Origin: Selenomonas sp.
Lineage (GTDB): Bacteria; Bacillota; Negativicutes; Selenomonadales; Selenomonadaceae
Direction: 5' to 3'
DNA length: 19,777 nucleotides
Assembly: GCF_022771645.1 (NCBI RefSeq)
Contig: NZ_JALFCU010000122.1
Location: forward strand, 1 to 19,777
Shown here: in pieces, positions 1-6,898 of the stretch
Numbering within the stretch: position 1 is the stretch's first letter
How the letters are laid out: the number at the start of each line of letters is the position of its first letter
The notes under the pieces: model-generated
Database searches by the model: none
What the model saw: only the letters and a program-made list of their open reading frames with translations
What the model was told of the DNA's origin: nothing
Position numbers and translations under genes: made by a program

Positions 1-1384
1 CGAGCGACACGAGCTGATAGAGATTGCGCAGGCCGTTCGGATTCTTTGCGAGGAAGATGATGTGGTTCGCGCGCTTCTGCTCGTAGTTGTCGCCGACGAG
101 GTACCCTTCCATGCCGTAGATGACCTTGATGTTGTTCTTGCACTTGCCGAGCGCTTTCATCGCGTCCGGGAACGCCTGCACGACGCCGTGATCCGTGATG
201 GCGACGGCCGGCCAGCCCCATCGGTCGGCCGTGAGCACGAGGTCGGCCACGGAATCGACGGCGTCCATCGCGCTCATCGTCGTATGCGCGTGGAGCTCGA
301 CGCGCTTCACCTCCGCCGTGTCCTCGCGCTGCCGGACGGAGCATTTCGCCATGCTGTCGAGGAACAGCACGTATTCATTGAGGTACGTATCGAAGCGGAT
401 CGAGCCGCGCACGCGCACGCGCATGCCGTCCTTCACCTGCGCGACGATGCTGTCGAAATCGTCCTGCGGCGCATTCTTGCCGCGCCCGGGCTTGAAAAAC
501 TTCTTGCAGGCGATGCCGTTCGATTCGTCGGAAAGCGAGAACGAGAGCATCTGCGTGCCCGTCTTGAACGTGTTCGTGCGCACGCCGGAGAACGTGCCTT
601 CGCCGATCCAGCCTTCGAGGATGACATTCTTCTCCTCGCCGTCGAGGTCATCGATGAGCTTGCGCTCGCCCGTGACGCCGCGGCCGAAAATCAGGCCGCT
701 CGTGCTCGGCACGGCGACGGGCGCATTCGCCTGCCGCTCTTCCGCCTTCGCCTGGCGCACGGCCTTCGCCTTGCCGAGCGCCTTTTCGCGCGCGACGGCA
801 TTTTCCTTTTCGATGACGGCGCGCTGTGCGGCACGCGCACCCGGCGTCCGCCGCGCCGCGAGCGGCTCCGGCATCGCGTCAAGCGTTTCCCATGTGACGC
901 CGCAGCGGTAGCCCAAGAGCCCGTGGATGCTCTCCGCGAGGCGCGGGGCGACGTCGTGCGCGCGCATGATGCTTTCCGACGCCTCGCCGTGAAGCTCCAA
1001 GACGAGCTTGCCGTCCGCCACGGTATGCGTCGCGCGCTCGAGCACCGTCCAGACGGCCTGGTTGCCCGCCGCCACGCGCTCCGCGAGCGTGTCCCACGCA
1101 TCGTCGATGCCCTGCACGATGTCGATGACCTGCTGGTAGAACACGACCGACGTCAGGCCGCACCGCTCCCGGATGTGCGCCGCCATGCGCGTGAGGATGC
1201 CCGGCTGCAGGAACGACTGCGTCTGCAGCACGATCTCCCAGCCGTTCGCCGCCGGGTCGATCTCGACGTGCAAAATCGTGCACGCAGCGAGATGCGTTTC
1301 TTCGTCCGTCGCGAGCTCCATGCCGTGTAGAAGCTCCTGCAGCATCCGGCGCTTCTTCGGCACGATGCAATACGTTTTTCCCAC
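1..1384 (-). CDS. polC: DNA polymerase III alpha subunit, PolC type (N-terminal 461 residues, cut by window edge)
   Basis: PolC is the main replicative polymerase of low-GC Gram-positive lineages and carries its own 3'-5' exonuclease. Seen here: an uninterrupted minus-strand frame from position 1384 to the left edge, with no stop. The N-terminal domain fills residues 1 to about 240. An OB-fold segment begins near residue 250 (VILEGWIGEGTFSG). A PHP domain begins near residue 358 (VELHAHTTMSAMDAVDS, then AITDHGVVQAFPDAMKA). The frame leaves the window inside the PHP domain at NGLRNLYQLVSL. The family is usually about 1400-1450 residues, so the exonuclease, palm, fingers and C-terminal parts lie outside. 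I chose the GTG at 1384 because an AGAGAGG Shine-Dalgarno lies 9 bases upstream; no better in-frame start exists before it. The gene lies downstream of rnj on the same strand, behind a terminator, and has a possible -10 box of its own. The segment order (N-domain, OB, PHP) is specific to PolC rather than DnaE. Confidence 0.95.
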   Translation of the reverse strand, partial: MGKTYCIVPKKRRMLQELLHGMELATDEETHLAACTILHVEIDPAANGWEIVLQTQSFLQPGILTRMAAHIRERCGLTSVVFYQQVIDIVQGIDDAWDTLAERVAAGNQAVWTVLERATHTVADGKLVLELHGEASESIMRAHDVAPRLAESIHGLLGYRCGVTWETLDAMPEPLAARRTPGARAAQRAVIEKENAVAREKALGKAKAVRQAKAEERQANAPVAVPSTSGLIFGRGVTGERKLIDDLDGEEKNVILEGWIGEGTFSGVRTNTFKTGTQMLSFSLSDESNGIACKKFFKPGRGKNAPQDDFDSIVAQVKDGMRVRVRGSIRFDTYLNEYVLFLDSMAKCSVRQREDTAEVKRVELHAHTTMSAMDAVDSVADLVLTADRWGWPAVAITDHGVVQAFPDAMKALGKCKNNIKVIYGMEGYLVGDNYEQKRANHIIFLAKNPNGLRNLYQLVSL

Positions 1385-1424
1385 AGCAAACAGCCTCTCT
1401 TCCGATCAAAAATCACGTGCCCCC

Positions 1425-1430
1425 ATTATA
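1425..1430 (-). promoter_or_regulatory. Candidate -10 box for polC
   Basis: A perfect TATAAT on the minus strand lies 41 bases upstream of the polC GTG and just after the rnj terminator. No convincing -35 hexamer is found at 16-18 bases and there is no TGn extension, so this is only a candidate. It would give polC its own transcript after rnj terminates. Confidence 0.35.
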
Positions 1431-1454
1431 AACGATTTTCCCGGCGCACGCACG

Positions 1455-1490
1455 AAAAAAGCACACCGCTTCAAAAAATTGGCGGTGTGC
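1455..1490 (-). terminator. Rho-independent terminator of rnj
   Basis: The arms GCACACCGC (1461-1469) and GCGGTGTGC (1482-1490) form a perfect 9-bp stem with a 12-base loop. On the minus strand the stem is followed at once by TTTTTT (1460-1455). It starts 17 bases after the rnj stop codon, so it should end the rnj transcript before polC. Confidence 0.85.
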
Positions 1491-1506
1491 TTGTTCTTTC
1501 AAAACA

Positions 1507-3171
1507 TCACAGTTCCATGATGATCGGCAAAATCATCGGGCGGCGGCGCGTCTTGTCGAAGAGGTAGCGGCCGAGCGCGTCGCGGACGTTCGACTTGATG
1601 GTCGACCACTCCGTGATCTTCTCGTCCTCGCACTTCTCAAGCGCCTGCTCGACGCGCGCTTTCGCCTCGTCCATGAGCGCTTCGGACTCGCGCACGTAGA
1701 CAAAGCCGCGCGACACGATGTCCGGCCCCGCGACGACGCGGCTCGTGCGGCGGTCCATCGTCAGCACGACGATGAGGATGCCGTCCTGCGACAGCTGGCG
1801 GCGGTCACGCAGCACGATGTTGCCGACGTCGCCGACGCCGAGGCCATCGACCATGACCATGCCGGCCTGCACCTTGCCGACAATTGCGCCCTTATCCTTC
1901 GTGAACTCGAGCACGCTGCCGTTCTCGGCGATGAAGATGTGGTCTTTCGGCATGCCGAGCTCGCGCGCGATCTTCGCGTGCTGCACGAGGTGATGGTACT
2001 CGCCATGCACGGGGATGAAGAACTTCGGGCGCACGAGGTTGTGCATGAGCTTGAGCTCTTCTTGGCTCGCATGGCCGGAGACGTGGATGCCCTTGTTGCG
2101 GCCGTAAATGACATTTGCACCGAGCTTCAAGAGATTGTCGATCGTCTTCGCGACGAGCTTTTCGTTGCCCGGGATCGGCGTCGCCGAGATGATGACCGTG
2201 TCACCCGGCACGATGCCGACTTTGCGGTGGTCGGACATCGACATGCGCGTCAGCGCCGACATCGGCTCACCCTGGCTACCCGTCGTGATGATGACGATCT
2301 TGCTCATCGGATAGTTGCCGATCTCGTCGATGTCGACAATCGTGCCCTCCGGCGCATTGATGTAACCAAGCTCCAAAGAAATGTTGACGACGTTGACCAT
2401 GCTGCGGCCGAGCACGGCGACCTTGCGCTTGTAGCGCACGGCCGTGTCGATGACCTGCTGGATGCGGTGGACGTTCGACGAGAACGTCGCGACGATGATG
2501 CGGCTGCGGCAGTTGTGGAACGCCTTGTCGAACGCCGCGCCGACCGTGCTCTCGCTCGGCGTATGGCCTTCGCGCTCCGAGTTCGTCGAGTCGGCCATCA
2601 TGACGAGCACGCCCTTGTTGCCGAGTTCCGAGAAGCGGCGGAAATCCGTCATCTTGCCGTCAATCGGCGTATAGTCGAGCTTGAAATCGCCCGTGTGCAC
2701 GATCATGCCGAGCGGCGTCTTGATGGACAAGCCGACGGCGTCCGGGATCGAGTGGTTCACGCGGATGAAGCCCACGCTGAAGCAGCCGACGTTGATGATA
2801 TCGCCCTGCATGACCGGGTGCAACATGCTCGAGTCGACGCCATTTTCCTTCAATCGTCCTTCGAGGATGCCGAGCGTCAGGCGCGTGCCGTAGACCGGCA
2901 CGTTGATCTGTTTCAGCACGTACGGCAGGCCGCCGATATGATCCTCGTGGCCATGTGTCAGCACGATGGCCTTGATCTTGTCACGGTTTTCGAGGAGATA
3001 CGTGATGTCCGGGATGACGAGGTCAATGCCGAGCATATCCTCCTCCGGGAACATCAACCCCGCATCGATGAGCAGGATCTCGTCCTCGTAGCGCACGACC
3101 GTCATGTTCTTTCCGATTTCGCCAAGGCCGCCGAGCGGGATGATCTGTAATTTTTGGTTTCCTTTCGACAA
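1507..3171 (-). CDS. rnj: Ribonuclease J (metallo-beta-lactamase/beta-CASP RNase)
   Basis: RNase J is an endoribonuclease and 5'-3' exoribonuclease central to mRNA turnover and RNA maturation in Firmicutes. The 554-residue length is right for the family. The metal-binding HxHxDH motif is THGHEDHIGG (H73, H75, D77, H78). Further metal ligands sit in the HTGDFKLD region. The beta-CASP domain follows, and late histidines occur in VSGHASQEEL and PVHGEYHHL. The C-terminal domain ends at ILPIIMEL. The start is a TTG at 3171 with GGAGGT about 10 bases upstream; there is no ATG nearby. A strong promoter 270 bases upstream implies a long leader with several hairpins, which is unusual and may be regulatory. 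A terminator follows the gene, so rnj is probably monocistronic. Whether it corresponds to J1 or J2 of Bacillus cannot be decided from this window. Confidence 0.95.
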   Translation of the reverse strand: MSKGNQKLQIIPLGGLGEIGKNMTVVRYEDEILLIDAGLMFPEEDMLGIDLVIPDITYLLENRDKIKAIVLTHGHEDHIGGLPYVLKQINVPVYGTRLTLGILEGRLKENGVDSSMLHPVMQGDIINVGCFSVGFIRVNHSIPDAVGLSIKTPLGMIVHTGDFKLDYTPIDGKMTDFRRFSELGNKGVLVMMADSTNSEREGHTPSESTVGAAFDKAFHNCRSRIIVATFSSNVHRIQQVIDTAVRYKRKVAVLGRSMVNVVNISLELGYINAPEGTIVDIDEIGNYPMSKIVIITTGSQGEPMSALTRMSMSDHRKVGIVPGDTVIISATPIPGNEKLVAKTIDNLLKLGANVIYGRNKGIHVSGHASQEELKLMHNLVRPKFFIPVHGEYHHLVQHAKIARELGMPKDHIFIAENGSVLEFTKDKGAIVGKVQAGMVMVDGLGVGDVGNIVLRDRRQLSQDGILIVVLTMDRRTSRVVAGPDIVSRGFVYVRESEALMDEAKARVEQALEKCEDEKITEWSTIKSNVRDALGRYLFDKTRRRPMILPIIMEL

Positions 3172-3196
3172 AAAAATGACACCTCCGATAAGAGAG

Positions 3197-3220
3197 CCGT
3201 TAGCGCTTTAGCGCTTACGG
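3197..3220 (-). promoter_or_regulatory. rnj leader hairpin C, next to the ribosome binding site
   Basis: Arms 3197-3206 and 3211-3220 pair over 10 positions (CCGT/ACGG and AGCGC/GCGCT with one internal mismatch) around a 4-base loop. No T-run follows, so it is not a terminator. It sits about 10 bases upstream of the GGAGGT of rnj, where it could affect ribosome access or be an RNase J target. Confidence 0.55.
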
Positions 3221-3227
3221 ATATCTT

Positions 3228-3253
3228 AGCCATTTGCCGCAAGGCAAATAGCT
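3228..3253 (-). promoter_or_regulatory. rnj leader hairpin B
   Basis: Arms 3228-3238 and 3243-3253 form an 11-bp stem with a 4-base loop. The single imperfect pair is C-A in plus-strand RNA but a G-U wobble in minus-strand RNA, so the structure is favoured in the rnj transcript. No T-run follows. It is directly adjacent to hairpin C. Confidence 0.55.
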
Positions 3254-3293
3254 TCCTAAAAATTCTTCTCTTTAAACTATATTCTTATGTTTT

Positions 3294-3361
3294 ATGCCAG
3301 ACACGAGGCATGAAAAGACAAAAGTAAACGCACGTACACGATAAGAGCCCTCTTTTCATGC
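3294..3361 (-). promoter_or_regulatory. rnj leader: alternative stems
   Basis: A perfect 11-bp inverted repeat, GCATGAAAAGA (3308-3318) and TCTTTTCATGC (3351-3361), encloses 32 bases. A shorter stem, ATGCC (3294-3298) with GGCAT (3307-3311), reuses 3308-3311, so the two cannot form together. This is compatible with a structural switch in the rnj leader, but could be coincidental in AT-rich spacer DNA. Apart from this, the two neighbouring hairpins, the two promoters and the palindrome, I see nothing else in the 3172-3560 spacer. Confidence 0.4.
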
Positions 3362-3445
3362 AACAGATACAACGCCGTCCGATCTCGCTGAGAAAAGAGA
3401 GTTATACGATATGCAGTTGTCCGTCCGTCCAATTCATTAACTCCT

Positions 3446-3474
3446 ATTGTAACATCAGGTCATAAAGAAATCAA
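3446..3474 (-). promoter_or_regulatory. Sigma-A-type promoter of rnj
   Basis: On the minus strand, TTGATT (3474-3469), exactly 17 bases, then TACAAT (3451-3446), with a TGt extended -10. Predicted transcription start is near 3439, giving a leader of roughly 270 bases before the rnj TTG. The same two hexamers with the same spacing recur in front of the ATPase gene at 15881-15909. Confidence 0.75.
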
Positions 3475-3483
3475 TAGAGGCGT

Positions 3484-3500
3484 CGTCCGATTTTCGGACG
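3484..3500. promoter_or_regulatory. Palindrome between divergent promoters (possible operator)
   Basis: CGTCCGA (3484-3490), TTT, TCGGACG (3494-3500). It overlaps the -35 zone of the phosphoesterase promoter and lies 10 bases upstream of the rnj -35. CGTCCGA also occurs alone at 3376-3382. The placement suits a protein operator; the binding protein is unknown. It lacks a T-run in either direction, so it is unlikely to be a terminator. Confidence 0.4.
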
Positions 3501-3511
3501 GCGTAAAAACG

Positions 3512-3520
3512 TGGTATACT
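3512..3520 (+). promoter_or_regulatory. Extended -10 promoter of the phosphoesterase gene
   Basis: TGg followed by TATACT (3515-3520). The -35 is poor (about TTCGGA at 16 bases), as is common for extended -10 promoters. The start codon is 41 bases downstream of the -10. Confidence 0.55.
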
Positions 3521-3560
3521 GCTAGGAAAGAACGATGCACACAAAAAGCAGGTGATCTTC

Positions 3561-4604
3561 ATGAAATCTTTCAGCCGCCGCTCTTTTCTGCGGCTCTGCG
3601 GCAAAACGTTCCTCGCGCTCGGCTTTGGCAGCATGCTGCCGAAAAGCGTGGCCGCCGCCGCGAAACCACCCGCGCTCCGCGTGATAGCCTCGCGCACGCT
3701 GCCGCTCGAAAACGACAAGCGCTTCCGCGCCATCGTGTTTTCTGATTCGCAATGCGGCAACGATTACGACGTGTGGGCACGGACGTTCGCGGCCGCGTTC
3801 GACCGCCACGGCGTGCCGGCGTTTTTCACGGTCACGGGCGACCTCGTCGACTGCGGCGCGTCCGCGTGGCATTGGGACAGCTGGCAGTCCGCGATGGACG
3901 CGCGCGCGAGCGCGGCGACGTTCGTCCCCGTCATGGGCAACCACGAATGCTACAACGAAGACTGGCTCTGCTACGTGCCGCAGGATTACCTCGCGCGGTT
4001 CTCCGGCGTCCCCGCGAACGGCAGCGCGCGCTTCCCTGCGTATTATTATGCGTTCGACTGCGGCCCGGCGCACATCCTCGTCCTCAACACACAATGGGGC
4101 GAGCTCGACGATCTCCAGCCCGGCCTCCTGCCCGAGCAGCTCGCCTGGATGCAAAAAGATTTCGCAGCACAAAAAAAACAGGGCGCGAAGCCCTGGAACA
4201 TCGTGCTTATGCACAAGGACGTGCTCGCCTACGACGAGCCGCAGCCCGACGGCACGACCATGGGGTTCAGCGACATCGGCCGCGCACTGATGAAATCATT
4301 CGATGTGATGGGGATCGACCTCGTGCTGACCGGCCACATGCACGCGTACCGCAACCGCGGCCGCATCAAAAATTTTGCAGCGTCCGACGACGGCCCTGTC
4401 TACGTCATGAACGGCCGCGCGGGCAACGAATATTATTTCGTGCCGCACGACCAGTTCGACCGCATCGCCGCGCCCGATGACCACGTCGAAACATACATCA
4501 CGCTCAACGTCACGCGCGAGGCGCTGACGCTCGAAGCGTGGACAACGACCGGCACGCGACTCGATGCGTTCACGCTCCACAAAAAAGACGGCAACGATGC
4601 TTGA
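3561..4604 (+). CDS. Tat-exported calcineurin-like metallophosphoesterase
   Basis: A 347-residue two-metal phosphoesterase; the substrate is unknown. The N-terminus has a textbook twin-arginine signal, SRRSFLRL (R6, R7), followed by a hydrophobic stretch and an AAAA region near residue 33, so the protein is probably exported folded. Metal-site motifs appear in family order: FSDSQ (D62, Q64), GDLVD (D94, D97), GNHE (N127, H128), LMHKD (H218) and GHMH (H259, H261). The first motif has Gln where many members have His. The ATG at 3561 was chosen over an in-frame GTG at 3552 because AGGTGAT lies just upstream of the ATG and the Tat motif then sits at residues 5-11. It has its own promoter and a terminator, and converges with the response regulator gene. 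It resembles purple acid phosphatase-like proteins, but the specific activity cannot be assigned. Confidence 0.85.
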   Translation: MKSFSRRSFLRLCGKTFLALGFGSMLPKSVAAAAKPPALRVIASRTLPLENDKRFRAIVFSDSQCGNDYDVWARTFAAAFDRHGVPAFFTVTGDLVDCGASAWHWDSWQSAMDARASAATFVPVMGNHECYNEDWLCYVPQDYLARFSGVPANGSARFPAYYYAFDCGPAHILVLNTQWGELDDLQPGLLPEQLAWMQKDFAAQKKQGAKPWNIVLMHKDVLAYDEPQPDGTTMGFSDIGRALMKSFDVMGIDLVLTGHMHAYRNRGRIKNFAASDDGPVYVMNGRAGNEYYFVPHDQFDRIAAPDDHVETYITLNVTREALTLEAWTTTGTRLDAFTLHKKDGNDA

Positions 4605-4636
4605 ACACATCGTGCCATCAAAATCATGCAACGTCC

Positions 4637-4667
4637 GAAGCGATGCAACCATCGCTTCTCTTTATTT
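4637..4667 (+). terminator. Terminator of the phosphoesterase gene
   Basis: GAAGCGATG (4637-4645), loop CAAC, CATCGCTTC (4650-4658): a perfect 9-bp stem followed on the plus strand by TCTTTATTT. The tail overlaps the end of the convergent response regulator gene. On the minus strand the stem follows that gene's stop, but no good T-run comes after it. Confidence 0.7.
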
Positions 4668-5243
4668 GACCGCCGCGCGGACGATAGCCTCGGCCACGTC
4701 CTTGACGGTCATGCGCTTTGTCATGGCGTACTGCTGGATCCGGCGGTACGCCTCTTTTTCTGTCAGATGATGCACGGCCATGAGGATGCCCTTCGCGCGG
4801 TCGAGGGTCTTCCGCATTTCGAGCGTGTCCTTCACCTTGTCGAGCTCGGCCGAGAGGCTCTGCATCTCTTCCCAGCGCGACAGCGCGATTTCCATCGCGG
4901 GAAAGAGGTTGCTTTCCTCGACGGGCTTCACGAGGTAACCGAGCACGCCGCTGTCCTTCGCGCGGTCGACGATGTCCGGCTGGCTGTACGCCGTGAGGAG
5001 CAGTACGGGCGCGATGTTCTCGTCCGAGATTTTTTTCGCCGCCGTGATGCCGTCCATCTCCGGCATCTTGATGTCCATGATGACGAGGTCCGGCCGGCGC
5101 GAGCGCGTGACCTCGACGGCATGCCAGCCGTCCGCCGCCTCGCCGACGACTTCGTGTCCGGCGTCCTCGAGCATTTCGCGGAGATCCATGCGGATGATGG
5201 ATTCGTTGTCAGCGATGACAATGCGCAGGCTTTTCTTCTTCAT
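4662..5243 (-). CDS. ANTAR-domain response regulator (AmiR/NasT/EutV/PdtaR type)
   Basis: A 193-residue response regulator that should act on RNA, not DNA: known ANTAR regulators bind paired hairpins in leader RNAs and prevent termination. The receiver domain (about 5-120) has the acidic pocket IADNES (D12), phosphoacceptor D57 (VIMDIKMPEMDG), T84 (LLTAY) and K106 (LVKP). A helical linker leads to the ANTAR domain at about 137-190 (RKTLDRAKGILMAVHHLTEK, then EAYRRIQQYAM). The ATG at 5243 was chosen because GGAG lies 9 bases upstream; the in-frame ATG at 5258 has a weaker site. It follows the cognate-looking histidine kinase gene by 98 bases, with a palindromic repeat between. The pair resembles EutW/EutV of Firmicutes and PdtaS/PdtaR of Actinobacteria. 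No target operon such as eut, nor a clear dual-hairpin site, is visible here. Confidence 0.92.
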   Translation of the reverse strand: MKKKSLRIVIADNESIIRMDLREMLEDAGHEVVGEAADGWHAVEVTRSRRPDLVIMDIKMPEMDGITAAKKISDENIAPVLLLTAYSQPDIVDRAKDSGVLGYLVKPVEESNLFPAMEIALSRWEEMQSLSAELDKVKDTLEMRKTLDRAKGILMAVHHLTEKEAYRRIQQYAMTKRMTVKDVAEAIVRAAVK

Positions 5244-5280
5244 GGGATAGAACTCCATTCTTTTGAATTGTTCAGTCGCT

Positions 5281-5333
5281 ACCCTCTCAATCGCCCTGGC
5301 GGGCGCCAGCTCCCCCAAAGGGGGAGCCTAAGA
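5281..5333. repeat. Palindromic intergenic repeat (REP/MITE-like)
   Basis: This GC-rich element lies between the kinase and regulator genes. It contains GCTCCCCC (5309-5316), AAA, GGGGGAGC (5320-5327), a perfect 8-bp stem, preceded by CTGGC-GGGC-GCCAG (5296-5309), and is flanked by CCTCTCA on the left and TAAGAGG on the right. From memory, this layout resembles short interspersed repeats abundant in gut Firmicutes genomes; only one copy is present in this window, so its repetitive nature is not shown here. No T-run follows on either strand, so a terminator is unlikely. It could affect the kinase:regulator expression ratio or mRNA processing. Confidence 0.5.
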
Positions 5334-5341
5334 GGAAGGAA

Positions 5342-6754
5342 TTAACTCTTGCGAGGGAACGTGATCGTCACGCGCGTGCCGCCGTCCGGCGGCGCATCGT
5401 ACGCAATCGCGCCGCCGAGGTCGCCCTCGACGAGCGTCCGCATGATGGAGACGCCGAGCGAACGCGCGTGCACGGGGTCGAAATCTTCGGGCAGGCCGCA
5501 GCCGTCGTCCGTGAAGACGAGCGTATAGCCCTGCGCGTCCTCGGCCGTCACGAGCTGCATCGTGCCTTTGTGCCGTCCATCGAAGCCATGTTCCGTCGCG
5601 TTCAGCACGAGCTCGTTGAGCACGAGGCCGAGGGAGCTCGCGTAGCTGGACGGAAGAATCAGCGTCGCGCCTTCACATTTTGTTTGCAAATCGAAGTCCC
5701 GCCCGACCATGCTCATGGCGACGAGGCTAAATATCTGCTCCGCGATTTCCTTGACGTTGATCGTCGCGTGCCCCTGCTCTGAGAGGAATTCATGCACGAC
5801 GGCGATGGAGAGGATGCGGTTCACGCTTTCCTTCAGCGCGTCCTTGACATCCGGCGACTTCGAGCGGCGAGCCTGCAGGCGCAGCAGGCTCGCGATCGTC
5901 TGGAGGTTGTTCTTCACGCGGTGGTGGATTTCCTGGATGACAGCCGACTGCACTTTGATCTCGCGGTCTTTCTCGCGCAGCTCCGTCAGGTCGGAGATGA
6001 TGACGATGCGGCAGAGCAGCCGCCCGCCCTCCATAATCGGGATGTTGCGGTCGAGCAGCACGAGCGTGCCGATCTCGATCTCGCGCTCCCACGGGCGCGC
6101 CGTGACCTGCGTCTCCTTGCGGATATGCTGCGTGATCTTGCGGTCAAAGAGATGGCCGCCGACGAGATTGCTGACGCCGAGCACGCGGAACACGCGCGTC
6201 GCCGCCGTCGTCGCGAACGTGATGCGGTTGAACTGATCTGTGATGACGATGCCGTCGCTCGACGAGAGCGGCTGGTACATCGCAGGCTCGAGGTGCTTGC
6301 GCGCGTTCTTCAGTAGCATGCGCGCTGCGTCCAGGAGGCGGCTGTAGCCTTCGATGCTGCGGTTCTCATGCGTCGTCTCGAACGTCACGATGCCGATGGG
6401 CGCCGCGCCGTCAAACAGCGGCTGCGCCATCATGTCGATCATGCTGCCGTAGTTTTGCTCGCGCTTGCCCTGCGAAAAGCGTCCCGTCTGCAGCACGCGG
6501 CAGAGCAGCGGCTCCTCCATCGCCGGCACGACCGCGCCGATGCACGGCGGCTCCGGCGTGAGGTACACCGTGTGCGGCCACGCTTCCGCCGCGACGACGA
6601 ACGATTTTTTGTCCCGCCGCAAGAGATACATCCGCACGCGCGCATGCGCGAGGTCTGCGAGAAACGGGAACACGACGAGCGTGCGCTTCAAAAGTTCCTG
6701 TTGCATCGCGGTCAGCGATGTGTGCGCACGACAAATCGACATGATGTCTTCCAT
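5342..6754 (-). CDS. Sensor histidine kinase, HisKA_2 family (PdtaS/EutW-like)
   Basis: A 470-residue, apparently cytosolic kinase with no membrane segment. The N-terminal 20-150 region resembles the GAF-like H_kinase_N sensor of PdtaS. A PAS-like segment follows at about 165-260 (DGIVITDQFNRITFATTAA). The dimerisation/phosphotransfer box is VIQEIHHRVKNNLQTIASLL, with H278 the likely phosphorylated residue. The ATPase domain has the N-box LVLNELVLNATEHGF (about 377-391), the G1 box FTDDGCGLP and a glycine-rich end before ITFPRKS. The start at 6754 has AAGGAAGG about 7 bases upstream. It is transcribed with the downstream ANTAR regulator, which is its obvious partner. Its extended -10 promoter lies right at the end of the tsaD terminator. 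The ligand is unknown; ethanolamine, as for EutW, is not supported by any neighbour here. Confidence 0.9.
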   Translation of the reverse strand: MEDIMSICRAHTSLTAMQQELLKRTLVVFPFLADLAHARVRMYLLRRDKKSFVVAAEAWPHTVYLTPEPPCIGAVVPAMEEPLLCRVLQTGRFSQGKREQNYGSMIDMMAQPLFDGAAPIGIVTFETTHENRSIEGYSRLLDAARMLLKNARKHLEPAMYQPLSSSDGIVITDQFNRITFATTAATRVFRVLGVSNLVGGHLFDRKITQHIRKETQVTARPWEREIEIGTLVLLDRNIPIMEGGRLLCRIVIISDLTELREKDREIKVQSAVIQEIHHRVKNNLQTIASLLRLQARRSKSPDVKDALKESVNRILSIAVVHEFLSEQGHATINVKEIAEQIFSLVAMSMVGRDFDLQTKCEGATLILPSSYASSLGLVLNELVLNATEHGFDGRHKGTMQLVTAEDAQGYTLVFTDDGCGLPEDFDPVHARSLGVSIMRTLVEGDLGGAIAYDAPPDGGTRVTITFPRKS

Positions 6755-6803
6755 CGAGACACCTTCCTTATATGGTCAACGAATTTTCTCAATTCTGCTC
6801 ACA

Positions 6804-6812
6804 ATTATAACA
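6804..6812 (-). promoter_or_regulatory. Extended -10 promoter of the kinase-regulator operon
   Basis: TGt then a perfect TATAAT (6809-6804) on the minus strand, with no clear -35. The -35 zone is occupied by the stem and T-run of the tsaD terminator, so terminator and promoter overlap back to back. Confidence 0.6.
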
Positions 6813-6871
6813 AAAAAGAAGACAACGGTTGCGTAAATCTTGATGAGAAAATTTACGTTTTCGTTGTCTTC
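6811..6871 (-). terminator. Rho-independent terminator after tsaD
   Basis: The arms GAAGACAACG (6818-6827) and CGTTGTCTTC (6862-6871) form a perfect 10-bp outer stem. CGTAAAT/ATTTACG continues it after a small internal loop. On the minus strand TTTTTTG follows the stem. It lies 28 bases after the tsaD stop and should end the ileS-csoR-tsaD transcript. The rest of the 6755-6898 spacer holds only the kinase promoter. Confidence 0.85.
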
Positions 6872-6898
6872 TATCTTATTAGTTACGACATATCACCG

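Noticed and set aside
1939..3150. Long plus-strand open frame opposite rnj, and similar ones opposite polC, tsaD and the MBOAT gene
   Set aside because: Same reason: low-complexity charged translations opposite clear genes, with no promoter or ribosome site.
3403..3437. Possible 11-codon leader peptide (MNWTDGQLHIV) in the rnj leader
   Set aside because: The AGGAG before it falls upstream of or at the predicted transcription start and is only 3 bases from the ATG, so translation is doubtful; no regulatory codon run is present.
5309..5327. GCTCCCCC/GGGGGAGC hairpin as a transcription terminator
   Set aside because: No T-run on either side, and it lies inside an apparent operon.
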